From Ignavibacteriales bacterium (GTDB lineage Bacteria > Bacteroidota > Ignavibacteria > Ignavibacteriales > Ignavibacteriaceae): 64,000 bases of DNA. The notes beneath the pieces are model-generated. The model was not told where the DNA came from and searched no databases. It saw nothing but the letters and a program-made list of their open reading frames with translations. This document shows positions 15,972-26,054 of this stretch, one piece after another. Within the stretch, counting starts at the first letter, position 1. Every line of letters begins with the position of its first letter. Position numbers and translations under genes: made by a program. The stretch spans positions 434,001-498,000 of the forward strand of contig JADJHL010000008.1 of assembly GCA_016707585.1 (NCBI GenBank). Reading direction: 5' to 3'.

Positions 15972-18198
15972 ATGAAAGAACCTGAAGTAACTTTTGAACT
16001 GGCGCAAGAGCACGGACTAATTAAAGAGGAATGGGAAAAGATTTTAAAATTCTTGGTCGCACACCAACTTTTACAGAGCTTGGTGTTTTTCTGTAATGTG
16101 GAGCGAGCATTGCAGTTATAAAAATTCCATTGCACAATTAAAAACTTTACCTCGCAGCGGCGGAAGATTGCTTGTTGCTGCAGGAGAAGAAAACGCCGGA
16201 CTTATAGATATTGGTGATGATTTAGCTGTAGCATTTAAAATTGAAAGTCATAATCATCCTTCAGCAGTTGAGCCTTATCAAGGAGCAGCAACCGGTGTTG
16301 GAGGAATTATGCGTGATATTTTTACAATGGGTGCTCGTCCAATTGCTTCTTTAAACTCACTTCGCTTTGGTTCTTTAAAAGATGCGCGTACTAGATTTTT
16401 ATTTGATGGTGTTGTTCGAGGAATTGGTGATTACGGAAATAGCTTTGGTGTGCCTACAGTTGCTGGAGAAGTTTATTTTGATGAATCATATCAGGGCAAT
16501 CCGCTTGTTAATGCAATGGCAGTTGGAATTGTAAATAAGAAACATTTTGCATCAGCTACATCAAAAGGAGTCGGCAATCCGATAATGATTGTTGGTTCAT
16601 CTACAGGCCGAGATGGAATTCACGGTGCAACATTCGCATCAGAAGAAATTTCTGAAAAATCGGAAGCTAAGCGTCCATCAGTTCAAGTCGGTGATCCATT
16701 TACAGAAAAACTTTTGCTTGAAGCAACTTTAGAAATTATAAAGAATGATTGGCTGATCGGAATTCAAGATATGGGTGCGGCAGGAATTTCCTGTTCAACA
16801 AGCGAGATGAGTGTAAAAGGTGAATCAGGAATGAAGATCAATCTTGATAAAGTTCCTTTGCGTGAAAAGGGTATGACAGCATATGAAATTATGTTGAGTG
16901 AAAGTCAGGAAAGAATGTTATGCTGTGTTAAAAAAGGTTATGAAGATCGTGTAAAGTCCGTATTTGAAAAATGGGATTTGCATTGTGAAATTATTGGTGA
17001 AGTTACTGGTGATGGAATGCTGCAGATTGATTATCAAGGAGAACGAAAAGCGACGATGCCACCGTTTGATTTGGTGCTTGGCGGAGGTGCACCGGTTTAC
17101 ACACGCGAACAAAAAGAACCTGAATACTTAAAAGAAACAAGAAAGTTTGATTCTAAAACTTTACCTGAACCAAAAGATTTAAAAGAAACATTTCTAAAAG
17201 TATTTTCATCACCAAACATTGTCTCAAAGCAATGGGTTTATCATCAGTATGATTCGATGGTAAGAACAAACACGGTTGTTGGTCCAGGATGCGATGCTGC
17301 AGTAATTTTAGTTAAGGGAACCAACAAAGCATTAGCTATGAAGACGGATTGCAATTCACGTTATGTTTATTTAAATCCAAAAGAAGGAACAAAGATTGCA
17401 GTCGCAGAATCTGCAAGAAATATTGTTTGTTCAGGTGGTGTGCCGCTTGGTGTTACAAATTGTTTAAACTTTGGTAATCCATACAAACCAGAAGTATACT
17501 GGCAGTTTGCACAAGCAATAGCTGGAATGGGAGAAGCTTGCCGACATTTTGATACTCCGGTTACCGGCGGTAATGTAAGTTTTTATAATGAATCGCCTGA
17601 AACAGCAGTTTATCCAACACCAACAATTGGAATGGTTGGATTGGTTGAAGATTTAAAACACATTACAACATCATACTTTAAAGATGAAGGCGATGTAATT
17701 TATTTATTAGGTGAAGACAAAGAAGAACTTGGCGGAAGTGAGTATGCAAAAGTTATTCATAATAAAGTTGCTGGTGAATCTCCAACAATAAATCTTGATG
17801 AAGAAAAAAAATTGCAGGATACTTTATTAAATCTTATAAGAAAAGGTTTGATAAAATCTGCACACGATATTTCTGAAGGTGGAATTGTTTCTGCACTTGC
17901 TGAATGCTGTATCATCAACAAGGAAAAACAAATTGGCTGTGAAGTAGAAATCCCAGTTAAATCCAGAAAAGATTTTTCTTTGTTCTCGGAATCCCAATCA
18001 AGAATAATTATTTCAATATCTAAAGATAAAATTCTTGTACTTGAATCTGAACTTAAACTTATAAATGTTAAATATACACAACTTGGTGTTGTTACAGGTT
18101 TATCATTTAAGTTAGATAATCTTTTTGAAGTTAGTGTAAAAGAATTATCCGATATTTATTACAATACAATTCCAGGAATAATGGCTGGTGAAGAATAA
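15972..18198 (+). CDS. purL: Phosphoribosylformylglycinamidine synthase PurL, frame broken twice near the start
   Basis: The ATP-dependent synthase of purine synthesis, small (PurL) form acting with PurS and PurQ. As written, ATG 15972 gives MKEPEVTFELAQEHGLIKEE and then leaves frame; the rest is open from 16096. One missing A at 16046-16049 and one missing T at 16086-16090 restore TELGVFSVMWSEHCSYKNS, the invariant PurL start, and a 742-residue protein. Visible motifs include ESHNHPSAVEPYQGAATGVGG and GGNVSFYNE. Two deletions 40 bases apart in an essential-type gene argue for read errors. It overlaps yihY by 11 bases. Confidence 0.92.
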
Positions 18199-19180
18199 AC
18201 TTAAAAAAGTTTACAAGGATTCTTCGCTGTTTAAATATTTTAGGCAGCTTAGATATCTTTATCATCTTCGCCCGCACTGGCAAAGAACCGGTGCATTTTT
18301 AAAACATTATTTTGGCGGATTGTATGATCGAATTGATAGACATAATGTTTTTCTTCTTTCAGGTGGATTAGCATTTTCACTTTTTACGTGCATCATTCCA
18401 TTAATCTTAATTATGTTTTGGATACTTGGTAATTTTCTAAGCTCAGAAGAAATGGAATTACAGATTATAACACTAATAAATACTCTTATTCCTTACAGCG
18501 AGTATGCTGAATTTGTAAAACAAATTATTTTTAGTCGTGTTGAAGAAGTTATTGAACTAAAAAACGTTGCCGGTATAATTGGTTTTAGCGGATTATTTTT
18601 TGCTGCAAGCGGATTTTTTAGCAGTATGCGTACAGTATTAAATAAAATTAACGGAACTGATATTGATATTAATTTTTTTCTTGGAAAGCTAAGAGATTTT
18701 TTAGTAATACTTGTTGCAATACTTATATTCTTCGCATCAATTTTAGCACTGCCATTGATTGAAGTTTTTACATCCATTGCTGAATCAACTCCTTACTTAC
18801 AATTTTTTAATCATCCTATTTTTCAACAGTTGTTTACAATTATAGTTTCCTTAGTAATTATGTTTCTGTTGATGTACTTGTTTTACAGTTTCATTCCAAC
18901 TTCAAAAGTAAAACATCGCTCTGCATTTGTTGGAGCACTTTGGGCATCAGCACTTTGGGTGGGAATGAAAATTTTATTCGGTTATTATCTTGCTCACTTT
19001 CAAACATGGGGAAAAATTTATGGAGCGTATGCTTTAGTAATTGTGATAGCATTTTGGATTTATTACACAGCCGCAGTTTTTATTATCGGTGCAGAAATTG
19101 CAAAACTTTTTGATGATAGATTAAAAGAACGAATAGCTGCTAAACACGCAAAACCTGAAAGTCTTCCTTCGATAGAATAA
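18188..19180 (+). CDS. YihY/UPF0761 family inner-membrane protein
   Basis: A 330-residue membrane protein of the YihY (formerly called ribonuclease BN) family. About six hydrophobic helices, with the family motifs GGLAFSLFTCIIPLILI near the first helix, FFAASGFFSSMRTVLNKI, and YSFIPTSKVKHRSAFVGALWAS before the last pair. Starts at GTG 18188 within the 3' end of purL, an 11-base overlap. Function of the family is unsettled; it is not the tRNA-processing enzyme of that old name. Confidence 0.9.
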   Translation: MKNKLKKVYKDSSLFKYFRQLRYLYHLRPHWQRTGAFLKHYFGGLYDRIDRHNVFLLSGGLAFSLFTCIIPLILIMFWILGNFLSSEEMELQIITLINTLIPYSEYAEFVKQIIFSRVEEVIELKNVAGIIGFSGLFFAASGFFSSMRTVLNKINGTDIDINFFLGKLRDFLVILVAILIFFASILALPLIEVFTSIAESTPYLQFFNHPIFQQLFTIIVSLVIMFLLMYLFYSFIPTSKVKHRSAFVGALWASALWVGMKILFGYYLAHFQTWGKIYGAYALVIVIAFWIYYTAAVFIIGAEIAKLFDDRLKERIAAKHAKPESLPSIE

Positions 19181-19197
19181 TTTATTTAATAACTTTA

Positions 19198-19226
19198 TTG
19201 ACAAACCAGAATCTTCTTAATATTTT
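19198..19226 (+). promoter_or_regulatory. Predicted promoter of the Rrf2 regulator gene
   Basis: TTGACA (19198-19203), a 17-base spacer and TATTTT (19221-19226). The Rrf2-type operator begins 2 bases after it, so bound regulator would block transcription initiation. Confidence 0.45.
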
Positions 19227-19227
19227 T

Positions 19228-19249
19228 AATCAGACAAAATAATCTGATT
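19228..19249. promoter_or_regulatory. Palindromic operator 1 (AATCAGA-N8-TCTGATT)
   Basis: A perfect 7-base inverted repeat with an 8-base spacer, directly before the Rrf2 gene's ATG at 19255. A near-identical site stands before the next gene (19700-19719). Likely the binding site of the Rrf2 regulator itself, giving autoregulation. Confidence 0.65.
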
Positions 19250-19254
19250 TAGAA

Positions 19255-19683
19255 ATGACAGTATTTTTTTCAAAAAAATGTGAGTATGGTTTGCAGGCAG
19301 TTCTTTTTATGGCTGCTCGTGATGAAGAATGCGTTTGTCCTGCTGAAGAAATTTCTAAGAAGTTAAATATTCCCAAAGAGTTCATTTCTAAAATTCTTCA
19401 AAGCTTAACTGAAAGCGGAATTATTGAATCCAAAAAAGGAAAATCCGGCGGATTTAGACTTGCCAAACATCCTTCAAAAATAAAATTGATAGATATTGTT
19501 GACGCAATTGATGGATTAGATAGTTTTAATTCCTGTGTTCTTGGATTTCCGCATTGCTCGCCGGATAAACCTTGTCCGGTTCACGATCAATGGGGTGTAC
19601 TGAGAACAAAAGCTTATGAGATGTTAAGTTCAGAAACGATAGATAAGTTCAAAGAGAAAACGTTAAATAAAATTAAAATTTAA
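19255..19683 (+). CDS. Rrf2 family regulator (NsrR/IscR-like)
   Basis: A 142-residue DNA-binding protein with an N-terminal winged helix (CEYGLQAVLFMAA; AEEISKKLNIPKEFISKILQSL; SGGFRLAKHPSKI) and three Cys, C94, C101 and C107, that fit the [Fe-S] ligand set of NsrR/IscR. Members sense NO, iron-sulfur status or redox. It sits just upstream of the nitrite-reductase operon and the same palindrome precedes both, so it probably represses itself and that operon. NO or nitrite as signal is inferred from context (NrfA, hemerythrin). Confidence 0.9.
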   Translation: MTVFFSKKCEYGLQAVLFMAARDEECVCPAEEISKKLNIPKEFISKILQSLTESGIIESKKGKSGGFRLAKHPSKIKLIDIVDAIDGLDSFNSCVLGFPHCSPDKPCPVHDQWGVLRTKAYEMLSSETIDKFKEKTLNKIKI

Positions 19684-19699
19684 AATTTTTTATTAGATA

Positions 19700-19719
19700 A
19701 TCAGACTTTATAATCTGAT
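19700..19719. promoter_or_regulatory. Palindromic operator 2 (ATCAGA-N8-TCTGAT)
   Basis: The same half-sites and 8-base spacer as 19228-19249, placed 8 bases before the ATG of the ferredoxin-type membrane protein. Supports joint control of regulator and nrf operon. Confidence 0.65.
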
Positions 19720-19727
19720 AATGAGTT

Positions 19728-20821
19728 ATGGAAAAGAAAAAAATAATTCGCAACGATGAAAAGGGGATACAGAAAACAAGATTTATAGTTCAATCAATAT
19801 TTGCTGCGCTTTGTCTCTGGATTGGAGTCGAATTTTATTTCTTCAATCAATACTTAGAAACAAATGGCGCAACTGCATTTTACTCACGCCCTCCTGGTGT
19901 AGATGGATTTCTTCCTATAAGTTCATTTATGAGTTTTTATCTTTTCTTAACTACTGGAGAAGTTCACTCGGCTCATCCGGCAGGTTTTTTTATTTTCTTT
20001 TCAATCGTGCTGATGTCATTAGTTTTTGGAAAATCATTTTGCAGTTGGTTTTGCCCAATTGGATTTATTTCAGAATTAGTCGGAGATTTTGGCGAAAAGA
20101 TTTTTAAAAGAAGATTAAAACTTCCTAAGTGGCTTGACTATCCTTTAAGAAGTTTAAAGTACTTGTTACTTGGATTTTTAGCATACTCTGTTATATTTCT
20201 GATGTCTGAATTAGCACTAAAATCTTTTCTTGATAGTCCATACAATCAAGTATCAGATGTAAAGATGTATTACTTCTTTGCAAACATTTCTCAAACTGCT
20301 TTAATTGTTATTGGAGTTCTGTTTGTTCTTTCAATAGTGATTAGAAATTTCTGGTGCAGATTTTTATGTCCATACGGCGCATTACTTGGAATATTTTCAT
20401 TACTAAGTCCAGCAAAGATCCAAAGAAATGAAAAAAGCTGTATTGATTGCGGACTTTGCAACAAAGCTTGTCCATCTTTTATAAAAGTAGATAAAGTTAA
20501 AACAGTTATTTCTGATGAATGCTCAACTTGCTTGAATTGCGTTGATGTTTGTCCTGTTAAAGATACTCTAGAACTAAAAACTTTATTGCCTCAGAAGAAA
20601 AGAATAAGTAAAAAAAATGTAGCGATCGGAGTGGTTTCAATCTTTTATTCTTGTAACAGGATTTGCAATGATAACTGGCAACTGGAAAAATAAAATCACA
20701 AAAGAAGAATACTTAATTCATTACAAACAAATGAATAGTTACGGTCATCCAACGGGAACAAAAGAGTTTAAAAAAACTTAATGAAGAAGTTGAAAAGAAA
20801 AATAAAACAAATAATAAATAG
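19728..20821 (+). CDS. NapH/CcoG-like ferredoxin-type membrane protein, frame broken near the 3' end
   Basis: A polytopic membrane protein with CSWFCPIGF and CRFLCPYGA motifs and two [4Fe-4S] clusters, CIDCGLCNKACP and CSTCLNCVDVCP, the layout of NapH-type quinol-oxidising proteins. As written it ends at 20693. Dropping one T from 20643-20646 restores a C-terminal helix (VSIFILVTGFAMITGNW), and dropping one A from the A7 run at 20770-20776 extends it to a stop at 20819-20821, about 363 residues. In this operon it may pass quinol electrons to NrfHA or serve a repair role. Confidence 0.82.
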
Positions 20822-20822
20822 C

Positions 20823-20889
20823 TGTCACCCTGAATTTATTTCAGGGTCTGATTAAATATTAAAGATGCTGAAACAAGTTCAGCATAACA
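20823..20889. repeat. Two-hairpin repeat, copy B
   Basis: CCCTGAA-N5-TTCAGGG and ATGCTGAA-N5-TTCAGCAT hairpins, with TGTCA at the start and TAACA at the end. It lies between the ferredoxin-type gene and the hemerythrin gene, inside the nrf locus, and begins one base after the restored stop. Confidence 0.75.
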
Positions 20890-20900
20890 AAAAGAAAATT

Positions 20901-21374
20901 ATGAAAAGACATCCTGCACTAATTCCACTTTCAGAAGATCATCACCAGGCCTTATTGCTTGCAATGAACTTGAAAAAGAATGCACCCAAAATTAACAATC
21001 TACCAACTGAACCTCTCGGTAAAATGAATTATGCTAAAGAAATATTTCACAAAGAACTTGAGCATCATTTTAGGGATGAGGAACAATTTGTATTCCCATT
21101 TATAAAAGGAAAAGATGAATCTTTGGATCAACTGGTGTTGGAAATTATGGGTGAACATATTATCCTAAAAGAAAAAATTCTATCACTAACTGAAAATCCA
21201 AACCTTGTTGATCAACTTGATGAAATTGGTGAAATGCTTGAATTGCATGTTAGAAAAGAAGAACGGATGCTTTTTGAAAAAACGCAGTTAGTTTTAAATG
21301 ATGAGGAATTAAAATTGATTAAAAATAAATTTGATGAAAGCAGATCGCAAAACAAATCTTGTAAAACTAAATAA
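20901..21374 (+). CDS. Hemerythrin HHE-domain protein
   Basis: A 157-residue four-helix protein with the di-iron ligand pattern of hemerythrins: HPALIPLSEDHHQAL, HKELEHHFRDEE, GEHIILKE and ELHVRKEERMLFE. Such proteins bind O2 or NO, or help repair damaged Fe-S clusters (YtfE/RIC-like). I chose ATG 20901 since an in-frame upstream start at 20865 would lie inside the palindromic repeat. Position between the NsrR-like regulator and nrfHA favours a role in nitrosative stress. Confidence 0.87.
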   Translation: MKRHPALIPLSEDHHQALLLAMNLKKNAPKINNLPTEPLGKMNYAKEIFHKELEHHFRDEEQFVFPFIKGKDESLDQLVLEIMGEHIILKEKILSLTENPNLVDQLDEIGEMLELHVRKEERMLFEKTQLVLNDEELKLIKNKFDESRSQNKSCKTK

Positions 21375-21394
21375 CTTTAACAAAGAATAGTTAT

Positions 21395-21982
21395 ATGAAA
21401 AAATTAATCAAAACAATTAAACCACCGCCGCAATGGAGACTTGGTGTGCTGTTCAGTCTTGGTGTTTTAGTTGGACTTTTGTTTTTAGTTCTTCATCTGG
21501 CAAGAGCAACATCGTATTTATCTGATAAGCCAGAAACATGTGTTAACTGTCATGTTATGGCTCCGCAATATGCAACATGGCAAAATGGAAGCCACGGCAG
21601 AGTTACTGTTTGCAACGATTGTCATGTTCCTCAAGATAACATTGTAAGCAAATATTTTTTCAAAGCATCTGATGGACTAAGACATTCATTTATGTTTACA
21701 TTCCGCTTAGAGCCGCAGGTAATACAAATCAAACAAGCAGGAAAAAATGCGGTTCAGGAAAATTGTATTCGCTGCCATTCAAATGTTATTCATCCAATTT
21801 CTGTAAGATCAATTGGTAATCAGAAAATACAGGAAGAAGGTGATGGTTATTGTTGGGATTGTCATCGGGAAGTTCCTCACGGAAGAGTTAACAGTTTATC
21901 ATCAACTCCGTTTGCAAGAGTTCCAGGTTTATCTAATCCAGTACCAGAATGGATTGAAAAAAGTTTAGAAACAAAAAAATAA
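21395..21982 (+). CDS. nrfH: Cytochrome c nitrite reductase small subunit NrfH
   Basis: A 195-residue membrane-anchored tetraheme cytochrome of the NapC/NirT family that takes electrons from menaquinol and passes them to NrfA. One N-terminal helix (residues 18-37) and four CxxCH sites: CVNCH 49-53, CNDCH 73-77, CIRCH 124-128, CWDCH 153-157. It precedes nrfA by 26 bases, the canonical pairing of the NrfHA complex on the periplasmic side. Confidence 0.95.
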   Translation: MKKLIKTIKPPPQWRLGVLFSLGVLVGLLFLVLHLARATSYLSDKPETCVNCHVMAPQYATWQNGSHGRVTVCNDCHVPQDNIVSKYFFKASDGLRHSFMFTFRLEPQVIQIKQAGKNAVQENCIRCHSNVIHPISVRSIGNQKIQEEGDGYCWDCHREVPHGRVNSLSSTPFARVPGLSNPVPEWIEKSLETKK

Positions 21983-22008
21983 TTAATAAATTAATTCAGG
22001 ATTATTAT

Positions 22009-23507
22009 ATGAAACCAATCAGCGAGATAACTAAAAACAAACCTTGGTTAGGTTGGGTGCTATTCTTTGCAACTGCAGTTGTAGTTTTTTAGTTGGATTA
22101 TTTGCTTCATCTATAATTGAAAGACGAAGTGAAACGGCTACACTACAGATGATAAAACCACTTAAGGATTGGGAGCCGCGCAATGAAGTGTGGGGAGAAA
22201 ATTATCCGCGTGAGTTTGAATCTTATCTGAAAACATTAAATACTGATTATGCAAGCAAACACGGCGGATCAAAAATGATCGACTATCTTGAAAAATATCC
22301 TGAGCTTGTTGTTATGTGGGCTGGATATGCATTCTCAAAAGATTATAATCAGGGTAGAGGTCATGGTTATGCAATTGAAGATATAAAAAATACTTTAAGA
22401 ACAGGTGATAACGAAGTAAGCCCTCAACCTGCAACTTGCTGGACTTGTAAGAGCACAGATGTTCCAAGAAAAATGAATGAAATGGGAGCTGCAAATTTTT
22501 ATAAAGCTAAATGGAAAGATCTTGGAAGTGAAATTGTTAACCCAATTGGCTGCCAGGATTGCCACGATCCCAAAACTATGAACTTACGTATTAGTCGTCC
22601 AGCACTTGTTGAAGCTTTTCAGAGACAGGGAAAAGATATGAGTGAGTTTTCGAGGCAGGAAATGCGTTCACTTGTTTGTGCACAGTGCCATGTTGAATAT
22701 TACTTTAAAGGTAAAGAAGAAAAGTATTTAACTTTTCCCTGGGACAAAGGTTTTAGTGCGGACAATATGGAAGAATATTTTGATGAGATTGAACATGTTG
22801 ATTGGGTTCACGCGTTAAGCAAAGCTCCAATGTTAAAAGCACAGCATCCAGATTTTGAATTATTTATGACCGGTATTCACGCTGTGCGTGGAGTTTCTTG
22901 TTCAGATTGTCATATGCCATACAAATCAGAAGGTGGAGTTAAGTTTACTGATCATCATATTCAATCACCGCTGAATAATGTTGCAAACACCTGCCAGGTT
23001 TGTCATCGTGAAGAAACTGATAGATTGATGCAGGATGTTTATGATAGACAGGATAAGATAGAAGAGTTAAGAAGAATGGCAGAAAAATCATTGGCTGCAG
23101 TTCATATCGAAGCAAAAACTGCCTGGGATAATGGAGCAACAGAAGAACAAATGAAACCAATTTTAAAACTCATTCGCCACGCTCAATGGAGATGGGATTG
23201 GGTTGCCGCTGCAAATGCACTTGGTTTCCATGCTCCTGTGGAAGCATTAAGAGTTTTAGGAACTTCAATACAAAAAGTTGAACAGGCAAGAAGAGAAATT
23301 GCAATTTTATTCTCTAAACAAGGTTGGAAATATCCGGTTGATATGCCTGATATATCAACAAAACAAAAAGCACAGCTATATATTGGTTTGAATCCAGAAA
23401 AGATGAAAGCCGGAAAAGAAGAGTTTTTAAAAACCACAACAGTTAAATGGGATGAAGAAGCGACTAAACGACAAGGATTTTTATACGATTATAAGCTTAG
23501 GAATTAA
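22009..23507 (+). CDS. nrfA: Ammonia-forming cytochrome c nitrite reductase NrfA, frame broken in the signal anchor
   Basis: The pentaheme enzyme that reduces nitrite to ammonium. The catalytic heme site CWTCK is present, with four CxxCH sites (CQDCH, CAQCH, CSDCH, CQVCH). As written, ATG 22009 stops after 27 codons in the middle of the N-terminal hydrophobic segment; one extra T in the T6 run at 22085-22090 joins it to the open frame (FFATAVVVFLVGLFASSI), giving 499 residues, the family norm. The break is in a homopolymer and is best read as a base-calling error. Operon partner of nrfH. Confidence 0.94.
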
Positions 23508-23546
23508 ATCCTTAATAGTTAAATAATAATTTTTAGAAGGAAGAGC

Positions 23547-24812
23547 ATGAAAAAAGTTTATTTAATAATCGCAGTGTTTGCTTTTTTAGGATCCGCTTTT
23601 GCACAGGAACTTGATGGCTGGAAATTAAATGGGCAAATACAATTACGATCAGAAGTTGATGGAAGAGATTTTTCAAATGCCACACATCCATTTACTTACG
23701 CAAGTTTAAGAACACGTTTGGGAGTAGAAAAAATCTTTGATAAAAAAATACAGTTCTTTGTGCAGTTTCAAGACTCACGAGTTTTTGGTGAAGAAGGAAA
23801 TCCAAATACAGATTTAATGAATGTGGATATGCATCAGGGTTTTGTAAAACTTATGAAACCTTTTGATTGGGATATTAATGTTCAAGCAGGAAGATTTGAA
23901 GTTGTTTACGGAACAGAAAGATTTTTTGGAATGTCTGGTTGGACTTATGTTGGAAGATCTTATGATGGTGTAAGATTTTCAGTTTTACCAGATTGCTGGG
24001 ATCTTGATGTTTTTGCTTTGACATTTAATGAAGAAGTTAGTTACATAGGTGGCCCATCTTCATCGGTTTATCCATATCCGCAAGAAGAAACACCATCACA
24101 CAGTATTTATGGTTTTTATAAAAAAAATAAAATAAGCGATGCAAGCAAGTTTGATATCGTTGGATATTATGAAATAAATCGTGAAGATGTTGGGCTTGAT
24201 ACAAATCGGTTGAATGTTTTTACTATTGGTGGAACTTATTGGGGCAATTACGGAGATTTCTCTACTACATTTGAAGGAGCTTATCAACTTGGCGGAAGAT
24301 CAGGTGTTGATGTTGGTGCTTATTTACTTTCATTACAAGGTGCATACAAAGTAGATATTTTTTCATTTGGGTTGGGTGCTGATCTTCTTTCTGGTAATGA
24401 TCCAGAAACTGCTGATAAACATGAAGGATATCAAGCAACCTATGGAACCGGACATAAATTTTTTGGTTATATGGATTATTTTCCATCCAATGCTGCTGGC
24501 TTAGGTACAAATGATTTTTACTTTAAGTTCACTGCAACTCCAAAAGAATCCGATTTTAATTTTGCTTTAGATTTTCATCAATTTATGACAAATCAATCTG
24601 TATTAATTACTTCATTAAATGATCCTGATGGAATTGAAGAAAGTATGCTTGGACAGGAACTTGATCTTACAGTAAAATATAATTTTGTAAAAAATACTTC
24701 TGTAACCTGGGGTGGAAGTTTATTCTTTCCTGGTGAGTTGATGAAAATATTTTATGCTCCAAGAGAAGACGCTGCTTTCTGGACTTATCTAATGATTACT
24801 GCTAACTTATAA
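23547..24812 (+). CDS. Outer-membrane beta-barrel porin (alginate-export-like)
   Basis: A 421-residue protein with a signal peptide (LIIAVFAFLGSAFAQ) and alternating-residue strands throughout, ending in an aromatic-rich strand (FWTYLMITANL). The segment with YASLRTRLGVE and FVQFQDSRVFG near residues 50-80 resembles alginate-export/OprB-like porins. Last gene of the nrf operon before a strong terminator, so it probably lets nitrite or another solute through the outer membrane. Not an alginate exporter by context. Confidence 0.8.
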   Translation: MKKVYLIIAVFAFLGSAFAQELDGWKLNGQIQLRSEVDGRDFSNATHPFTYASLRTRLGVEKIFDKKIQFFVQFQDSRVFGEEGNPNTDLMNVDMHQGFVKLMKPFDWDINVQAGRFEVVYGTERFFGMSGWTYVGRSYDGVRFSVLPDCWDLDVFALTFNEEVSYIGGPSSSVYPYPQEETPSHSIYGFYKKNKISDASKFDIVGYYEINREDVGLDTNRLNVFTIGGTYWGNYGDFSTTFEGAYQLGGRSGVDVGAYLLSLQGAYKVDIFSFGLGADLLSGNDPETADKHEGYQATYGTGHKFFGYMDYFPSNAAGLGTNDFYFKFTATPKESDFNFALDFHQFMTNQSVLITSLNDPDGIEESMLGQELDLTVKYNFVKNTSVTWGGSLFFPGELMKIFYAPREDAAFWTYLMITANL

Positions 24813-24818
24813 AAGATT

Positions 24819-24846
24819 AGAGGTGCAGAAATGCACCTCTTTTTTT
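24819..24846 (+). terminator. Rho-independent terminator of the nrf operon
   Basis: Perfect 9-bp stem AGAGGTGCA/TGCACCTCT with a GAAA tetraloop, followed by a run of seven T (the last stem base included). Confidence 0.92.
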
Positions 24847-25053
24847 GCATACATAAACTTGCTGACTAACAACTTACACATCAAAGAATAGTTTGAAATT
24901 AAAATTAGTTTATCCTAAGTTACAACTGTGGGTTTGATTTTACTTTGATATAACGATAAATACATATCCCAATTCCTATTATTTCGGCTCGGGGAGAGCG
25001 ATGAATTCTAATTTGATTTCCAAATAATAGTGCAAATAAAACTAGAATTATTT

Positions 25054-26037
25054 ATGAGAGTAAAAATCTTTAAAACATTGATCTTTTATGGTTTTTATAT
25101 AATAATCCTAACAAGTTGCTCATCTAATAATTTTATTGTTGATAATTGGGAAGAAGTTCGACCAACCAAGATAGCTTACATAGGTATCATCCCATATATG
25201 GAAAGTATGTACAATCCGGAGACTGGTGAGAGTTCTAATCTTACTTATTTTTTATTTGGTAATACAGATATTAATCTGGTAGATATTAAATATAATTATT
25301 GGTGGGAAGAAAACCTTAATGATAGCATGTGCACTAAACTTCAAAAAAGATTTCCGGATTATGAGATTAGTAATTATGTAGAAACGAAAAATAAAATTAT
25401 CGAACTTCAACTTTCAGATTTTGTCGATACTTTAATAACAATCACAGCAATCAAACAACTGGGGAATTTAGAAATAAAAAAGTATAGCAGCGTAATTAAT
25501 AAGATTTGCAGTCTTCTTAATGTTGATGCACTATTTATTGGTAATTCTGGAACTCCAAGTTTTACTCAAAACAAAGTTTGGTTGGATAATAAATATTATC
25601 TAATCAATAAAAATGGAGAGATAATCTTTTATTTTGAGAATAGTTTAAAAACATTCATTTATCAAGGCTCGAAATTGAAATTTTTCTGGCAAATTGAAAA
25701 GTATAGCATAGAAAATAGTGCAAGAATATTAGCGCAGGAATCTATTGATTATTTAGTTGAATCATTTCCTGCAAAATATAACCCTGAAATCAAAGATAAA
25801 AAACAATCACCACTTCTTCCTATCGTATTAAACAGTGAAGGAAAACTTTTCATTCGTTCTCTTTATCAATTAAAAGTAGAAATTAAAAACTCAGATGGCA
25901 AAACTGTTTATAAACCAGAAGATATAGGGAGTGAGTATATATGGAACTATGGTGCTGAACTAAAAGATAAAGGAGATCAGATTTATTTTATTCGTTTTGA
26001 TAACTCACAAAAAGTGTATAAAATTATTCTAAATTAA
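25054..26037 (+). CDS. Putative lipoprotein, unknown function
   Basis: A 327-residue protein with a lipoprotein signal peptide (FYGFYIIILTSC, lipobox LTSC) and no recognised domain. ATG 25054 is preferred to GTG 25030, since it gives a normal signal peptide. A central region mentions no motif known to me; the last 60 residues (KVEIKNSDGKTVY ... DQIYFIRFDNSQKVYKIIL) faintly resemble a T9SS C-terminal domain fold, which I would not rely on. It is followed by an outer-membrane protein 17 bases later. Confidence 0.7.
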   Translation: MRVKIFKTLIFYGFYIIILTSCSSNNFIVDNWEEVRPTKIAYIGIIPYMESMYNPETGESSNLTYFLFGNTDINLVDIKYNYWWEENLNDSMCTKLQKRFPDYEISNYVETKNKIIELQLSDFVDTLITITAIKQLGNLEIKKYSSVINKICSLLNVDALFIGNSGTPSFTQNKVWLDNKYYLINKNGEIIFYFENSLKTFIYQGSKLKFFWQIEKYSIENSARILAQESIDYLVESFPAKYNPEIKDKKQSPLLPIVLNSEGKLFIRSLYQLKVEIKNSDGKTVYKPEDIGSEYIWNYGAELKDKGDQIYFIRFDNSQKVYKIILN

Positions 26038-26054
26038 AAATAAAGGGTACCCAA

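Noticed and set aside
15972..16095. Programmed frameshifting at the purL start
   Set aside because: Two separate deletions within 45 bases, no slippery site with a downstream pseudoknot, and the same pattern in unrelated genes.
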